Shown here piece after piece: positions 13,690 through 22,964 of a stretch of 23,343 bases of DNA; within the stretch, counting starts at the first letter, position 1; every line of letters starts with the position of its first letter. The stretch spans positions 1-23,343 of the forward strand of contig NC_010160.1 of NCBI RefSeq assembly GCF_000196435.1, in the 5' to 3' direction. The position numbers were made by a program, and so were the translations under genes. A model generated the notes under the pieces. The model was not told the origin of the DNA, ran no database searches, and saw nothing but the letters and a program-made list of their open reading frames with translations. The stretch comes from Bartonella tribocorum CIP 105476. GTDB lineage: Bacteria; Pseudomonadota; Alphaproteobacteria; Rhizobiales; Rhizobiaceae.

Positions 13690-16600
13690 TTATTCAGTTT
13701 TTCTTATTTCTAATTTTGGTAAGTTTTTTACGATTTTCATGGTTTCTAAACTTACGGTAATAACCCTTTGAAACAATTCGAGGGGGTAAGCAGGGTTGCC
13801 AACGGTTTCAACAGCATAGCGATTAGCATCATTGACAATGCCGCTCTTTTTATCTGTTTTAACACATTGACGCCCCATCACCCATTCAAGAGCAGGTTTA
13901 CCATTGACGATATACTCATAAGCTTCAAGAGGGATATCTGTTATTGTGATATTGCTGTTATAAAAAACAGTCGATTTATCCTTTTCCTTACTATTCTTAA
14001 TTTTTGCGAATTTCATTTCAGTCACATAATAAAACTTTTCGGGATTAGAAATCTTTGTCAGTTTTGGATTACCCTTTTTAAAGGTCACTGGATACGGCTC
14101 TACATCTTCATAATTCACGTGCAAATGACCTAGTTCACGCCCTGCTGTTACAAATTTCCAAAAATCATCAGCACTCTTTACGCAAGGGATACGAGGCAGT
14201 TCTTTAGAGAGGTTATCAGCATAACGAGAGCGATAATCTTCCGAATGAAGTATACCGTAAACGTAATAGAATAAATCATCTTTTGTTATGGTTTCATTAG
14301 GATAAGCCGCTTTAAAATGTGCTAATCCTTCATCAGTAATGGCATCACGCTTCTGTAAACCAGCTGTTTTGCTTTCTTCTGTAGAGTTTGTAAATAAATG
14401 GGATTGTTTCTCACTTTTTCTTTTTAAAACTGAAGTATCTTCGTAAAAATATCTTGGAAAACATTGACCAGTATGCACTGCATGAAAATTAGGTAAAGCC
14501 TTAGTCATTAAAGCAGAAAAAACTGTTTGAGTTCCCGTACCTGTAATTTGTATTACCATATTTTCAACGGCTTGCCCCATCGGAAATATACGCGGCATTT
14601 GGTAAACCATATCATTGAAAATGCGATTATAATAGAGCCATTGCTGTATAAAAGGACGATATAAACTTTGCGTAAGATATGCATTTTCAAACTCAAAAAA
14701 TTTACCTTTTGCCAACTCTTGTTTAATAGAACGGCTCCAACTAATTTTGCTTTCATCTGAATTTACAAAATCATTTACAGCATTAGTACGTATTTTACGG
14801 TCAGTGTGTGCATAAGTATTATTAAAACGTTTTACTTCGCTATTATAGAAGGTAATCATATTACTCATGTTCTTCGCTAAAGCTTCACGACTTGAATTGT
14901 AAGCCCAAGCGTCACGATTGGTTTTTAGACCACATGAAAACGTTTCAAAGAATTTTTTACCATGACCTTTTTTATTACCCAAAGCTAGAAACGTTTCAAA
15001 ACTATCATCACGTTGATTTATCCAATCACCATGCTCGTCTGGTGTAATTACTTTCCAACCGTTTTCGCATGTAATACCACCAATGCTCCTAAAGTATTCA
15101 AGAGCAGTAAGTTTTTCTTTTATCGTACGATTATTACCAATATCATGATAGTAAATTTTACACTCTCCAGAAACATTGGGATTTTTGATAAACAGTGTTA
15201 TAGCAATACCCGTCATACTCCCATTGCCAAAAACATTTTCTCCTTCTTCAGCTTTCCCGTTGCTTAACATATTTTTACGAATATCACCCCTCAGATTGAG
15301 AACATAAATACTCGTAAATTCTTTGGCTAAAGATTTTCGTAAACCGTCCATTGTTGATTTATCTATATAACCAGAACCAGAAACAAAACCAATTATTCCA
15401 GCATCAGCAATACGGTCACTAGCCCAGCGAATGGCACGAATATAACTATCATAAAGTGCTTGTACATTAGTTGCTTTCGATTGAGCTATATAAGTCTCAC
15501 GAATACGGTTATTTAAAATAGGATAAGGAGTATTCTTTGCATTATCATTTTCATTCTTTTGTCCTACCGAATAAGGAGGATTACCAAAGATAACTTCAAT
15601 ATTTAGATTTTTCTGGAGTTCTAAATATTCACTGTTTTCTTTAAATAATTTTTGCAGAAGGTTCTTCTCTTCAAGCATGCGGAATGTATCTGTCAAACCA
15701 ATATGCTTGAAAGGGATATATTCTCCTTTCATGATACTATGATAGGTTGCTTCGATATTAATCGCTGCTATGTAATAAGCGAGTAAGACAATCTCATTGG
15801 CATGGATATCATGACGGAACTTGTATTCCATATCCTCTGGTTTGATGAGATCTGATTGTAATAGCCTTGTGATAAAGGTCCCCGTTCCAGTAAAAGGGTC
15901 AAGAATAGAGACACCACGTGATCCCAAGCTTTTTCCAAATTCATTACGCAACACATCATCAACAGAATGAATGATAAAATCAATAACCTCAACGGGCGTA
16001 TAAACAATCCCAAGCCTATCCGTGGTTTTCTTAAATGCCTTGGCAAAAAAGCTTTCATAAAGCGTAATAATAAGATTTTGCCTTGCTAAAGGCGAGGTAA
16101 TCCCAGAAGCACGAAGCCTTACACTGTTATAAAACTCTTGTAATTCCTTAGATTCTTCCTCGATATTGGTTTTATCGAGTTCTGTTAAGATTTTTTCCAT
16201 AGCTTGCGAAATGGCATTGTTTTGCACAAACTCATTTCCATCAAACAAGGCTTCAAACACGGGACGCGTGACAAGATGTTGCGCTAACATCTCAATCGCT
16301 TCCTCTTGTTTGATTTCACTGTTTAAGTTGTTCTTTAATTCCTTATGAAAGGCATCAAAAGCATGAAAGGCTTCACTGTTTTCATCAGCAAGCAAGTTTT
16401 GAAGATGATTGATATGGTTTTGAGCAATCTCAGCCACATTGCCCGCCCAATTTTCCCAATAATCCGCAATAGCAAATTTCTTCGCAAGAAGGGTTTTCAA
16501 AGCATTGGGAAACTCTTTATAAAAAGGTAATCGTCCTGTTACGCTATGAATAATTTGTGGTTCATGAGCGGCTTTTCCAATCTCAAGACCCATATGTTCT

Positions 16601-18660
16601 GATTTTTCATGGATATGAAGTTTATCCTCAACCGCGGTCATGCTCTTTAAGGCTCTAATCTCCAAAACATCACTAACGTCTTGCCCTAAAATCATCTGGT
16701 TAAGGGTGATTTCAAAATTCTCATCATGAGCAAGCAAAGCATTGATCACTTGCCAGACCACCTTGTATCTTTTGTTGTATCGTAAGGCATGTTCAGCAGA
16801 AACCCCAGCAGGGACCCCAACGGGTAAAATGATGTAGCCTCTCTTTTTACCTCGTGCACGCCGCATGATACGCCCCACCGCCTGTATGATATCCACATGA
16901 CTTTTCCGCGGGTGTAAAAACATAATGGCATCAAGAGCAGGAACATCCACTCCTTCAGACAGACATCTTACATTGGTAAGTACACGGCAGGTATTTTCCC
17001 CCGCATCTTCCTTAAGCCAATCAAGGGCTTTATGACGCGTTTTGGCACTTTGGGTTCCATCAATATGATCAAAGGTACAGTGAAGCGGCGGGGTATCTTT
17101 ATAGACCTTATGAAGATTAAATAATTCTTTCTGTATTTCTTCAGAATTGAAGGTTTTACAAATGCGTTTAGAGGTTTTGATATCTTTACAAAAAGCCAAA
17201 GCCCGCCGCATGGGATTGGGGTCATCATTTAAATCAACTTTGAGATCTATTTTAGCAAGGGCTTGATAACAGCCTATGATCTTGGTTTTATCATCAAGGA
17301 TAAGTTCATAATTCTCATCAGTCATCAGATGTTGAATGGATTCACTCACTTCCTCTTCATTAATCCCCAAAACAATAATCTTATAAGGTGCAAGCAATTC
17401 ATTCTGAACGGCTTTTGAGAAAGTATAGGTATAAAGCTCTTTTCCATAGAGCTCTTCATCATCCATAGATGCGAGAACGGCATTGATCTCATCGGCATTC
17501 TTTTTGGCATCATCGGTAAAGATCTTGGGGGTTGCTGTCATATACAGACGTTTTTTGCCTTGAATGATGCTGTTATCATGAACCTTGATAAAATCAGATT
17601 CATTATCCTCTGTTCCCAATGAAGCCCCAGTGGTACGGTGTGCTTCATCACAGATGATCAGATCAAATTCGGGTAAATCATACTTTTTTTGTGCATCGGA
17701 AATCACTTGGATTGAATGGTAGGTTGAAAAGACCACGGTCATTAAATCATGGGAAACCTTACCCGCTTTGCTCGCCAGTTCTTTTGCATCCGTTGTTGCA
17801 GGCAAGGCAAGATCAGAGCTATCAAATTCAAGAGCATCATTTTTATTATTCTTACGACGCTTACCCACTTGTGTATCCGAACACACGGCAAAGGAACGCA
17901 AGGGTACTTCTGTATCTTCTGTCCATTCACGAATTGTTTGCGATATGAGAGCGAGAGAGGGCACCAGAAACAATACACGCTTGCCTTGACCTGCTATCTG
18001 TTCTGCTATCTTCAAACTGGTGAAAGTCTTGCCCGTCCCACATGCCATAATCAGCTTGCCACGGTCTGCTTCTTTTAAACCTTCACAGACTTTCTCAAGG
18101 GCTTCTTTCTGATGATCTAAAAGCTTTTTTTTCGGTTTCTCTTTAAGGACGGCTTGTCCTTGTTCTTTATAAGCCCCCCAATCGATTTGACTGTTTTCTA
18201 AATCAAACAGATTAATCCGTTGAGGGCGGATTTCTTGTCCTTCACAAGTCAGTTCAACATTGTCACTCCAATCTGTTTCGGTGCTATCAACCAGTATGCG
18301 ACGGGTGAAGATCTTTTTGCCCGAGGCAGCAATAAAGCTATCAATATCTTCTTTTTTAATGATGTGAGAGGCGTCATAGCATTTACATTGAATAGCCGCA
18401 TAACCCCCTTCATCACGGATTGTCGCCACCAGATCAATCCCAATATCAGTTCCATCTTCATCATGCTCTTGCGCCCATTCCAAATAAGTTTGAACCTTTT
18501 CGTATTCTTGCTTTTGAAGCGGGTCTTCACTCAAATAAACCATGACAAGGTTTTCAAACATGGTTCCTAATTCACGGGGTGATTTAGCTTGTTGACGATA
18601 ATATTCCAACAGAGAGCGTAAAGTGACGAGTTCATTATCAGAATGATGAGAGCAAAGCAT
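13690..18660 (-). CDS. Type ISP single-chain restriction-modification enzyme
   Basis: A 1656-aa polypeptide combining nuclease, translocase, methyltransferase and target recognition, the architecture of type ISP enzymes such as LlaGI and LlaBIII (about 1,550-1,650 aa). N-terminal Mrr-like nuclease: GTDIGIDL (Asp76) and AAIQCKCY (Gln91, Lys93). Superfamily 2 ATPase: Walker A CGTGKT (207-212), DEAH (338-341), TATP (375-378), motif VI QAVGRIMRRA (593-602). Gamma-type N6-adenine methyltransferase: motif I DPFTGTGTF (921-929), motif IV NPPY (1027-1030). The remaining 600 residues should hold target recognition. Such enzymes cut unmodified invading DNA and methylate one strand of their site. All key motifs are present and the frame is unbroken. 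GGAG lies about 10 nt before ATG. It occupies most of the island between the 210-bp inverted repeats and needs no partner gene. Confidence 0.95.
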   Translation of the reverse strand: MLCSHHSDNELVTLRSLLEYYRQQAKSPRELGTMFENLVMVYLSEDPLQKQEYEKVQTYLEWAQEHDEDGTDIGIDLVATIRDEGGYAAIQCKCYDASHIIKKEDIDSFIAASGKKIFTRRILVDSTETDWSDNVELTCEGQEIRPQRINLFDLENSQIDWGAYKEQGQAVLKEKPKKKLLDHQKEALEKVCEGLKEADRGKLIMACGTGKTFTSLKIAEQIAGQGKRVLFLVPSLALISQTIREWTEDTEVPLRSFAVCSDTQVGKRRKNNKNDALEFDSSDLALPATTDAKELASKAGKVSHDLMTVVFSTYHSIQVISDAQKKYDLPEFDLIICDEAHRTTGASLGTEDNESDFIKVHDNSIIQGKKRLYMTATPKIFTDDAKKNADEINAVLASMDDEELYGKELYTYTFSKAVQNELLAPYKIIVLGINEEEVSESIQHLMTDENYELILDDKTKIIGCYQALAKIDLKVDLNDDPNPMRRALAFCKDIKTSKRICKTFNSEEIQKELFNLHKVYKDTPPLHCTFDHIDGTQSAKTRHKALDWLKEDAGENTCRVLTNVRCLSEGVDVPALDAIMFLHPRKSHVDIIQAVGRIMRRARGKKRGYIILPVGVPAGVSAEHALRYNKRYKVVWQVINALLAHDENFEITLNQMILGQDVSDVLEIRALKSMTAVEDKLHIHEKSEHMGLEIGKAAHEPQIIHSVTGRLPFYKEFPNALKTLLAKKFAIADYWENWAGNVAEIAQNHINHLQNLLADENSEAFHAFDAFHKELKNNLNSEIKQEEAIEMLAQHLVTRPVFEALFDGNEFVQNNAISQAMEKILTELDKTNIEEESKELQEFYNSVRLRASGITSPLARQNLIITLYESFFAKAFKKTTDRLGIVYTPVEVIDFIIHSVDDVLRNEFGKSLGSRGVSILDPFTGTGTFITRLLQSDLIKPEDMEYKFRHDIHANEIVLLAYYIAAINIEATYHSIMKGEYIPFKHIGLTDTFRMLEEKNLLQKLFKENSEYLELQKNLNIEVIFGNPPYSVGQKNENDNAKNTPYPILNNRIRETYIAQSKATNVQALYDSYIRAIRWASDRIADAGIIGFVSGSGYIDKSTMDGLRKSLAKEFTSIYVLNLRGDIRKNMLSNGKAEEGENVFGNGSMTGIAITLFIKNPNVSGECKIYYHDIGNNRTIKEKLTALEYFRSIGGITCENGWKVITPDEHGDWINQRDDSFETFLALGNKKGHGKKFFETFSCGLKTNRDAWAYNSSREALAKNMSNMITFYNSEVKRFNNTYAHTDRKIRTNAVNDFVNSDESKISWSRSIKQELAKGKFFEFENAYLTQSLYRPFIQQWLYYNRIFNDMVYQMPRIFPMGQAVENMVIQITGTGTQTVFSALMTKALPNFHAVHTGQCFPRYFYEDTSVLKRKSEKQSHLFTNSTEESKTAGLQKRDAITDEGLAHFKAAYPNETITKDDLFYYVYGILHSEDYRSRYADNLSKELPRIPCVKSADDFWKFVTAGRELGHLHVNYEDVEPYPVTFKKGNPKLTKISNPEKFYYVTEMKFAKIKNSKEKDKSTVFYNSNITITDIPLEAYEYIVNGKPALEWVMGRQCVKTDKKSGIVNDANRYAVETVGNPAYPLELFQRVITVSLETMKIVKNLPKLEIRKTE

Positions 18661-18960
18661 AAAGGATAAACTCCATAACTATCTACGATACAGATTAATT
18701 CTCTTCAAAAGAATCGAAATGAAGCTTATTAAATCCATTTTGAGTAAATGGTGAAAAAAATGTAGAAAAATGCGAAAAAACGGATAAATTTTTTCAAAAG
18801 GGTTTTTTAAAGGTTTTTTATCAACAGCCCATGACATGGGATAAGACCAGCAAAGTAGTGAAATTTGCTATTCGTTTTATGAAAAAAAGACAAATGCACT
18901 ATGTGCTTTTAAGATATCGGAATGAGTATTTTGATAGGTTTTATGAGTCATTTTATAGAG
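18661..18960. other. Upstream region of the restriction-modification gene
   Basis: AT-rich 300 bp. Contains TTATCAACA (18818-18826, 8 of 9 to a DnaA box) and the start of a small plus-strand frame (18831). Promoter elements for the minus-strand gene are not clear. Confidence 0.35.
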
Positions 18961-19010
18961 AGGTTTTGAAGGTTCTTAAAACTCTCAAAACCCCTTCAAA
19001 ACCCTCTTAA
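18831..19010 (+). CDS. Possible 59-aa basic protein running into module C
   Basis: ATG at 18831 opens 59 codons, beginning MTWDKTSKVVKFAIRFMKK, with a middle rich in Arg, Tyr and Phe, ending KTLKTPSKPS because the iteron units are read as codons. The composition looks protein-like, but there is no Shine-Dalgarno and the frame is not conserved at the other copy (module B). Low confidence. Confidence 0.22.
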   Translation: MTWDKTSKVVKFAIRFMKKRQMHYVLLRYRNEYFDRFYESFYREVLKVLKTLKTPSKPS

Positions 19011-19170
19011 ATGTATATCATAGATTGTATTTACACGTTATATTTAACATAGGTTGTTTCTTTAAAACATTAACATATTGAAATATAATAATTTTTATTT
19101 CTAATTAAAAAAATAAAATAATTAATAATAAAAGGAACCTTCAAAACCTTCAAAACCCTCGAAACTCATA
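18961..19170 (-). repeat. Right 210-bp inverted repeat; iteron-like module C
   Basis: Inverted copy of 12500-12709 with a single difference. The conserved 17-mer is at 19067-19083 on the minus strand. It lies 300 bp upstream of the restriction-modification start and reads toward it, and ends about 75 bp from the end of the DUF3987 gene. Confidence 0.85.
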
Positions 19171-19227
19171 GTTGATACGTCCTTTGAAGGTTCACTTTAT
19201 GAATAAAGGGGATAGGGTTTAATCCTT

Positions 19228-19264
19228 CATAAGACTTCCCAATGCCTTATTGGGGTGTCTTATG
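19228..19264. terminator. Stem-loop spanning the stop of the DUF3987 gene
   Basis: CATAAGAC (19228-19235) and GTCTTATG (19257-19264) pair perfectly, with an inner 5-6 bp stem (CCAAT/ATTGG) and a 5-nt loop. The stop codon lies in the structure. No U-run follows on either strand, so it may protect the mRNA 3' end or slow ribosomes rather than terminate. Confidence 0.45.
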
Positions 19265-20866
19265 CCCCTTCACTAAAGGATTCCATTCATAGCGTATGGT
19301 AGGTCGACCGCCTTGTGAGCTCTTGTCTTCAGAGATTTCACGAATATAGTTACAACGGCATAAAAGCTCTAAAGCTTGTTTAACGGCTTGATTGTCTTTT
19401 AAAGAGGTCCAACTTCTTTGATGAATATCACGGTGTGTAAAAACATCGGGTAAATGATCACAACGCTCGACAATTAATTTGGCACGCTCTGCTATTAATG
19501 TATTCCCCGCCGCATAAAGACGTTTGACATGACTTAACAAATATTTTTCCCAATACAAGGCTCTTTCAAGCGCATTTCTATTGATTTCAAAACGACCACC
19601 CTCAACCAGTTCAAAAATCAACGCAAGGATTGGTATGGTTTCGTTCATTTTTATAAGATGCGCTTGTAAACTTTCAGAAAAATGACCATCATTTATTTTT
19701 TTCTGAAAATTTTCCCACCATTCACGAAAGATCTCTTGGGCTTCGGCAGAAAAGCGCATGGTTATCGGATATTTTGGTGATCCTAATGGTTTATCATAAA
19801 GAGAACGAAAAACCCCTTGATAACTTTCCCATGCCTCTTTTTTAGCAGGTCTATCGACCCATAACCGCTCTTGTCGTGTATCGGGAAAGATCAGCATTTG
19901 AAACCGTTGCAATAAACCATCATCGTTTATCCCACGGTGCATGGCTTTAATGAGTGGAATAAGGCGTGTAGGTTGAATGCCCCCTATGATTGAAAGGGTT
20001 GCATTGGGAATATGAATGGTTCCACGCCCAATCCGGTCATAGGTGTGTGATTGATTGCCATTAAAAGCTTTTAGATAAAAGGAACGGTCTGATTGATATT
20101 CCTTTCTTTCCAAATTGGCTAAAAAACCAGTCAGTTCATCACACACCATTAAGAGACCACGGGGGTTTTCTTTCAACAATTCGCCTAGCTTTTCTACGGT
20201 CACATCATTGACGATAAGACGTCGTTTTATAGAACTATCATCTTCTTCACTTTCTTTGTGTTCAAGAGTTTGTGAAAGAAGAGCAAGGGCTTGTTCCTTA
20301 TCTTGATTTTTCAATGCTTTGTAAGCTTTTCTTTTATTTTCTTTTATTTCTAATTCATTGAAGATTTCTTTTGTTTTTTGCTGTTTTTTCTTCTTTTCCC
20401 ACTCTTGATACCATTCATTTTCAAAGATAGAGAGAGGTTTTAAAGCAGCTTGCATGGTAGGTGATTTCATGGTCGAAGGTTGCCCCACAACGGCACCCCA
20501 GAGATTAGGAACAATTTTCCAATTATCATCATGTTGTTTTGGGGCAATCCGCACGCCATTACCAATAACGGCAGCCAAAGCACAGAGAGCAGAGATAGCA
20601 ATAAAATCCATAGGGGCTTGTTGGCTATCCGCAACGTCATAAACATAGTCCATTAATGACATTGGCAGCTGTAATACTTTAAAAGGCTCGACGGGTAAGA
20701 GAGTATATTCAAGTGGTTTTAATTCCCCCCAACCATTTTGTTGCAATGCGATTTCATAAGGAATGGCTTCTAAACAAGTCTTATCATTAAAAAAAACATT
20801 ATCGTTATCATTGAATGAAACATTTTGATTGTTGGCATCGACAATATTGTTTTTATTCTCTCTCAT
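19247..20866 (-). CDS. DUF3987-family replication ATPase
   Basis: A 539-aa protein of the DUF3987 family, found with primases in phages and mobile elements and probably acting as a helicase-like replication ATPase. It has a P-loop GQPSTMKS (residues 128-135), a charged coiled-coil insertion at about 150-210 (EKKKKQQKTKEIFNELEIKE region), a Walker B-like LLMVCDELTGF (238-248), and the family block NGNQSHTYDRIGRGTIHIPN (269-288) followed by LSIIGGIQP. The C-terminal 80 residues form a winged-helix-like domain. Its ATG overlaps the stop of the upstream primase gene by 4 bp (ATGA), so the two are translationally coupled. Module C lies immediately beyond its 3' end. All motifs are intact. Confidence 0.85.
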   Translation of the reverse strand: MRENKNNIVDANNQNVSFNDNDNVFFNDKTCLEAIPYEIALQQNGWGELKPLEYTLLPVEPFKVLQLPMSLMDYVYDVADSQQAPMDFIAISALCALAAVIGNGVRIAPKQHDDNWKIVPNLWGAVVGQPSTMKSPTMQAALKPLSIFENEWYQEWEKKKKQQKTKEIFNELEIKENKRKAYKALKNQDKEQALALLSQTLEHKESEEDDSSIKRRLIVNDVTVEKLGELLKENPRGLLMVCDELTGFLANLERKEYQSDRSFYLKAFNGNQSHTYDRIGRGTIHIPNATLSIIGGIQPTRLIPLIKAMHRGINDDGLLQRFQMLIFPDTRQERLWVDRPAKKEAWESYQGVFRSLYDKPLGSPKYPITMRFSAEAQEIFREWWENFQKKINDGHFSESLQAHLIKMNETIPILALIFELVEGGRFEINRNALERALYWEKYLLSHVKRLYAAGNTLIAERAKLIVERCDHLPDVFTHRDIHQRSWTSLKDNQAVKQALELLCRCNYIREISEDKSSQGGRPTIRYEWNPLVKGHKTPQ

Positions 20867-21789
20867 TTATTTATACCTTTTCGTATCAAAACATCATTGA
20901 AATCTAGACCGTAGGGGGCTTGCATCATAAAAACCTCAAAGCCTTGTCTATAAGCGCGCGCAGCGAGGTTAAAACCTGCTTTACGACCCGCTTCATCACC
21001 GTCCATTGCAATGGTGAGACGGGCTTTGGTTTTGGGTAAATTCACACGCATCATGCCATGGGTTGAAAGGGACGCCCATAAATCAACGGGCTCTGATAAC
21101 AACCCAGACAGCAGAGCCAAACCGGTTTCAATGCCCTCACAAATGACCAGATGTTTTGGATTGGCTTGACTTAAATGCACAGCACCACCCATGACAGAAC
21201 CCAACATGGCTTTGGCTGGTTTTTGATCTGTTTTGCACCCATTGTTTTGTAAAAAGGTTCTATGAATGGCAAAGGAACCAGCCCCCTTAACAAGAGCAAT
21301 CAACGCGGGCAATGTACCCCCAGAGGGGTGTAGACATTTGTCGTAAAAGCATAAATCAGCAGGCAAATCACATGTGATCCCCCGCATACGTAAATAGGTT
21401 TCTGCTAAAGTGTTTTTAATTGGTTGGCTTTGTTGCCAAATTACTTTTGCTCTCTCTGCTTTCCTTTTTGCTTGTTTGAGATCAGCACAAAACTGTTTGG
21501 ATAAAGAAAGCGTATGAGCACAAGCTTTATCAAAAAAGGCTTGTTTACTAAGCAATCCAATTCTAATAAGCGCTTGTATGATCTCTCTAAAAGAGCAGCC
21601 AGCATGACAATAAAGTAAGAGACGCCCATCATGTCCATTTTTAATGGATAAGCTAGGTAGCCTATCATCATGAGCGGGACAATGAGCAAGTCCAGAATCC
21701 CCATGCCAAGAACCACGTAATGCGTAAGTAATTTTTTGAGCTGTTGTATACAATGTATAAGCGTTGCCTATAACATGTGTAAAATGCAT
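20863..21789 (-). CDS. Toprim primase with CHC2-type zinc finger
   Basis: A 308-aa DnaG-type primase of phage/plasmid style. The N-terminal zinc-binding domain has Cys37-P-A-His40 and Cys61-H-A-G-Cys65 around the CPAHDDRLPSLSI and LLLYCHAGCS motifs. A helical linker (about 95-145) leads to a Toprim fold with HLVICEGIETGLAL (Glu218) and AMDGDEAGRKAG (Asp263, Asp265), the residues that bind metal. It would make RNA primers for the adjacent DUF3987 ATPase, with which it overlaps by 4 bp. GAGGGA precedes ATG well. This pairing is standard in satellite and phage replication modules and is not needed by RepC plasmids, so it suggests an acquired module. Confidence 0.9.
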   Translation of the reverse strand: MHFTHVIGNAYTLYTTAQKITYALRGSWHGDSGLAHCPAHDDRLPSLSIKNGHDGRLLLYCHAGCSFREIIQALIRIGLLSKQAFFDKACAHTLSLSKQFCADLKQAKRKAERAKVIWQQSQPIKNTLAETYLRMRGITCDLPADLCFYDKCLHPSGGTLPALIALVKGAGSFAIHRTFLQNNGCKTDQKPAKAMLGSVMGGAVHLSQANPKHLVICEGIETGLALLSGLLSEPVDLWASLSTHGMMRVNLPKTKARLTIAMDGDEAGRKAGFNLAARAYRQGFEVFMMQAPYGLDFNDVLIRKGINK

Positions 21790-22430
21790 AAAAATCCCTC
21801 ACTAATACTTGCATTTCAGAACAGCTTCTGTTATTTCGGTATTGCGACTATCGAAATACTTTGTCTGTCTTAAAAGGCGAAGTTTTCTTTAGGCGGCGTT
21901 TTTGCAATGTTGGCTTTTTGCTTTCTTGACTGTATCATGGATATTCGCTTATAACCAACATGGTAGGCGTAAGCTTGTAAGCAATGCGCCGCCAATATAT
22001 CTCTTATATCAATTTATTTTGCAGTTTTATGGACTGTAAGAAAGAATTGAGTTTATTTCATAGAGAACCCCTCCAAAACATTGAATACATTTTGGTTTAA
22101 TTTTTAGAATCAATTTTATCTAACTGTATTAAACTAACAACTCTTGGTAAGTTTTTCCAGTGAAAAAATGATTTTTTTATTTTTTAAAAACAAGATTTTG
22201 TGTTTTTTTCTTATGATAAAGACAAGATTTTGTAAAAAACGTTATGGATAAAATCATGGCGTAATAATCTAATAACTTGGTGTTGTTTGATAATCTTTAT
22301 TATGCTCTTTTGAAGAAAATTTTATCTGCTTAGCTTGTGTTGTGTTTTAAAGCATCATTTACTTTGCTTCTAATTCAATTTCTTTAAAGGATATTACAGT
22401 GACAGAATTAAGGGAATGATCTTTATTGGA
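21790..22430. other. Intergenic region between the two minus-strand operons
   Basis: About 640 bp without a convincing gene. Contains the nested inverted repeat at 21892-21993, two copies of ACAAGATTTTGT (22190-22201, 22222-22233, 32 bp apart), and T-rich runs. It should hold the primase promoter, but no single one stands out. Confidence 0.4.
21892..21993. repeat. Nested inverted repeats upstream of the primase gene
   Basis: Outer arms GGCGGCG (21892-21898) / CGCCGCC (21987-21993) enclose inner arms ATGTTGG (21907-21913) / CCAACAT (21955-21961). Such nesting suggests a folded RNA, probably in the primase leader on the minus strand. Candidate only. Confidence 0.4.
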
Positions 22431-22964
22431 TTATAGATCTATACCAATAGCTTTAGCTTGCATCTTTTCATAGAGTTTTTGCATTACCTTTATATTGTCT
22501 CTTCGCACATCAAGGATAGACTTTTCAATATCTGTTAAACGCGCTTTATCGAGATTTCCCAACCGTGTATAATGTGATGCTATTGCTTGGCGTGCTTCGT
22601 CGTAAGGCAATCCGCCTTTACGATTTTTAGGTAAACTATAAACCTCATTTACTACCTTATATTGAGCAGGATTACTAACAAGGATTATGTGCTTCTTAAT
22701 AACATCTATTTCCATTAATGCTGTTTTAAGACTATTAATCATAGCCTTACTATTTGCATATCTGAGCAAATCGTTTTCTACAAGACCGCGTTCCGCACCA
22801 AGAAGTAATGATAAATCACCGCTTTTTTCAATATCACGGAGATAACTACACAAATCACTTCGCACACCATGTAGTCTTTTGGTCATCAATGCTTCATCAA
22901 GACCTTTTACATAGTTATTTTCGCGAACAAAAATACGTTCTAACTCCTCAAATTCCTTAGAAAT
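22431..22964 (-). CDS. Unknown helical protein, probable AUU start
   Basis: An unrecognised protein, 177 aa if started at ATT (22964-22962). No ATG lies between the upstream in-frame stop and the ATG at about 22886. The sequence before that ATG is protein-like (SKEFEELERIFVRENNYVKG) and AGGAGG (22975-22970) sits exactly 5 nt before ATT, so AUU, or AUC three bases earlier, is the likely start; TTG at 22889 is the alternative (152 aa). Charged, mainly helical, with no signal peptide or membrane segment. Segments KGGLPYDEARQAIASHYTRL and VRRDNIKVMQKLYEKMQAKA look like ordered helices. It overlaps the end of the upstream gene and is probably translationally coupled to it. Function unknown. Confidence 0.6.
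   Translation of the reverse strand: MSKEFEELERIFVRENNYVKGLDEALMTKRLHGVRSDLCSYLRDIEKSGDLSLLLGAERGLVENDLLRYANSKAMINSLKTALMEIDVIKKHIILVSNPAQYKVVNEVYSLPKNRKGGLPYDEARQAIASHYTRLGNLDKARLTDIEKSILDVRRDNIKVMQKLYEKMQAKAIGIDL

Noticed and set aside
13690..18660. Separate small genes on the plus strand within the restriction-modification gene
   Set aside because: All overlap a single continuous 1656-codon frame with complete domain motifs; they are shadows.
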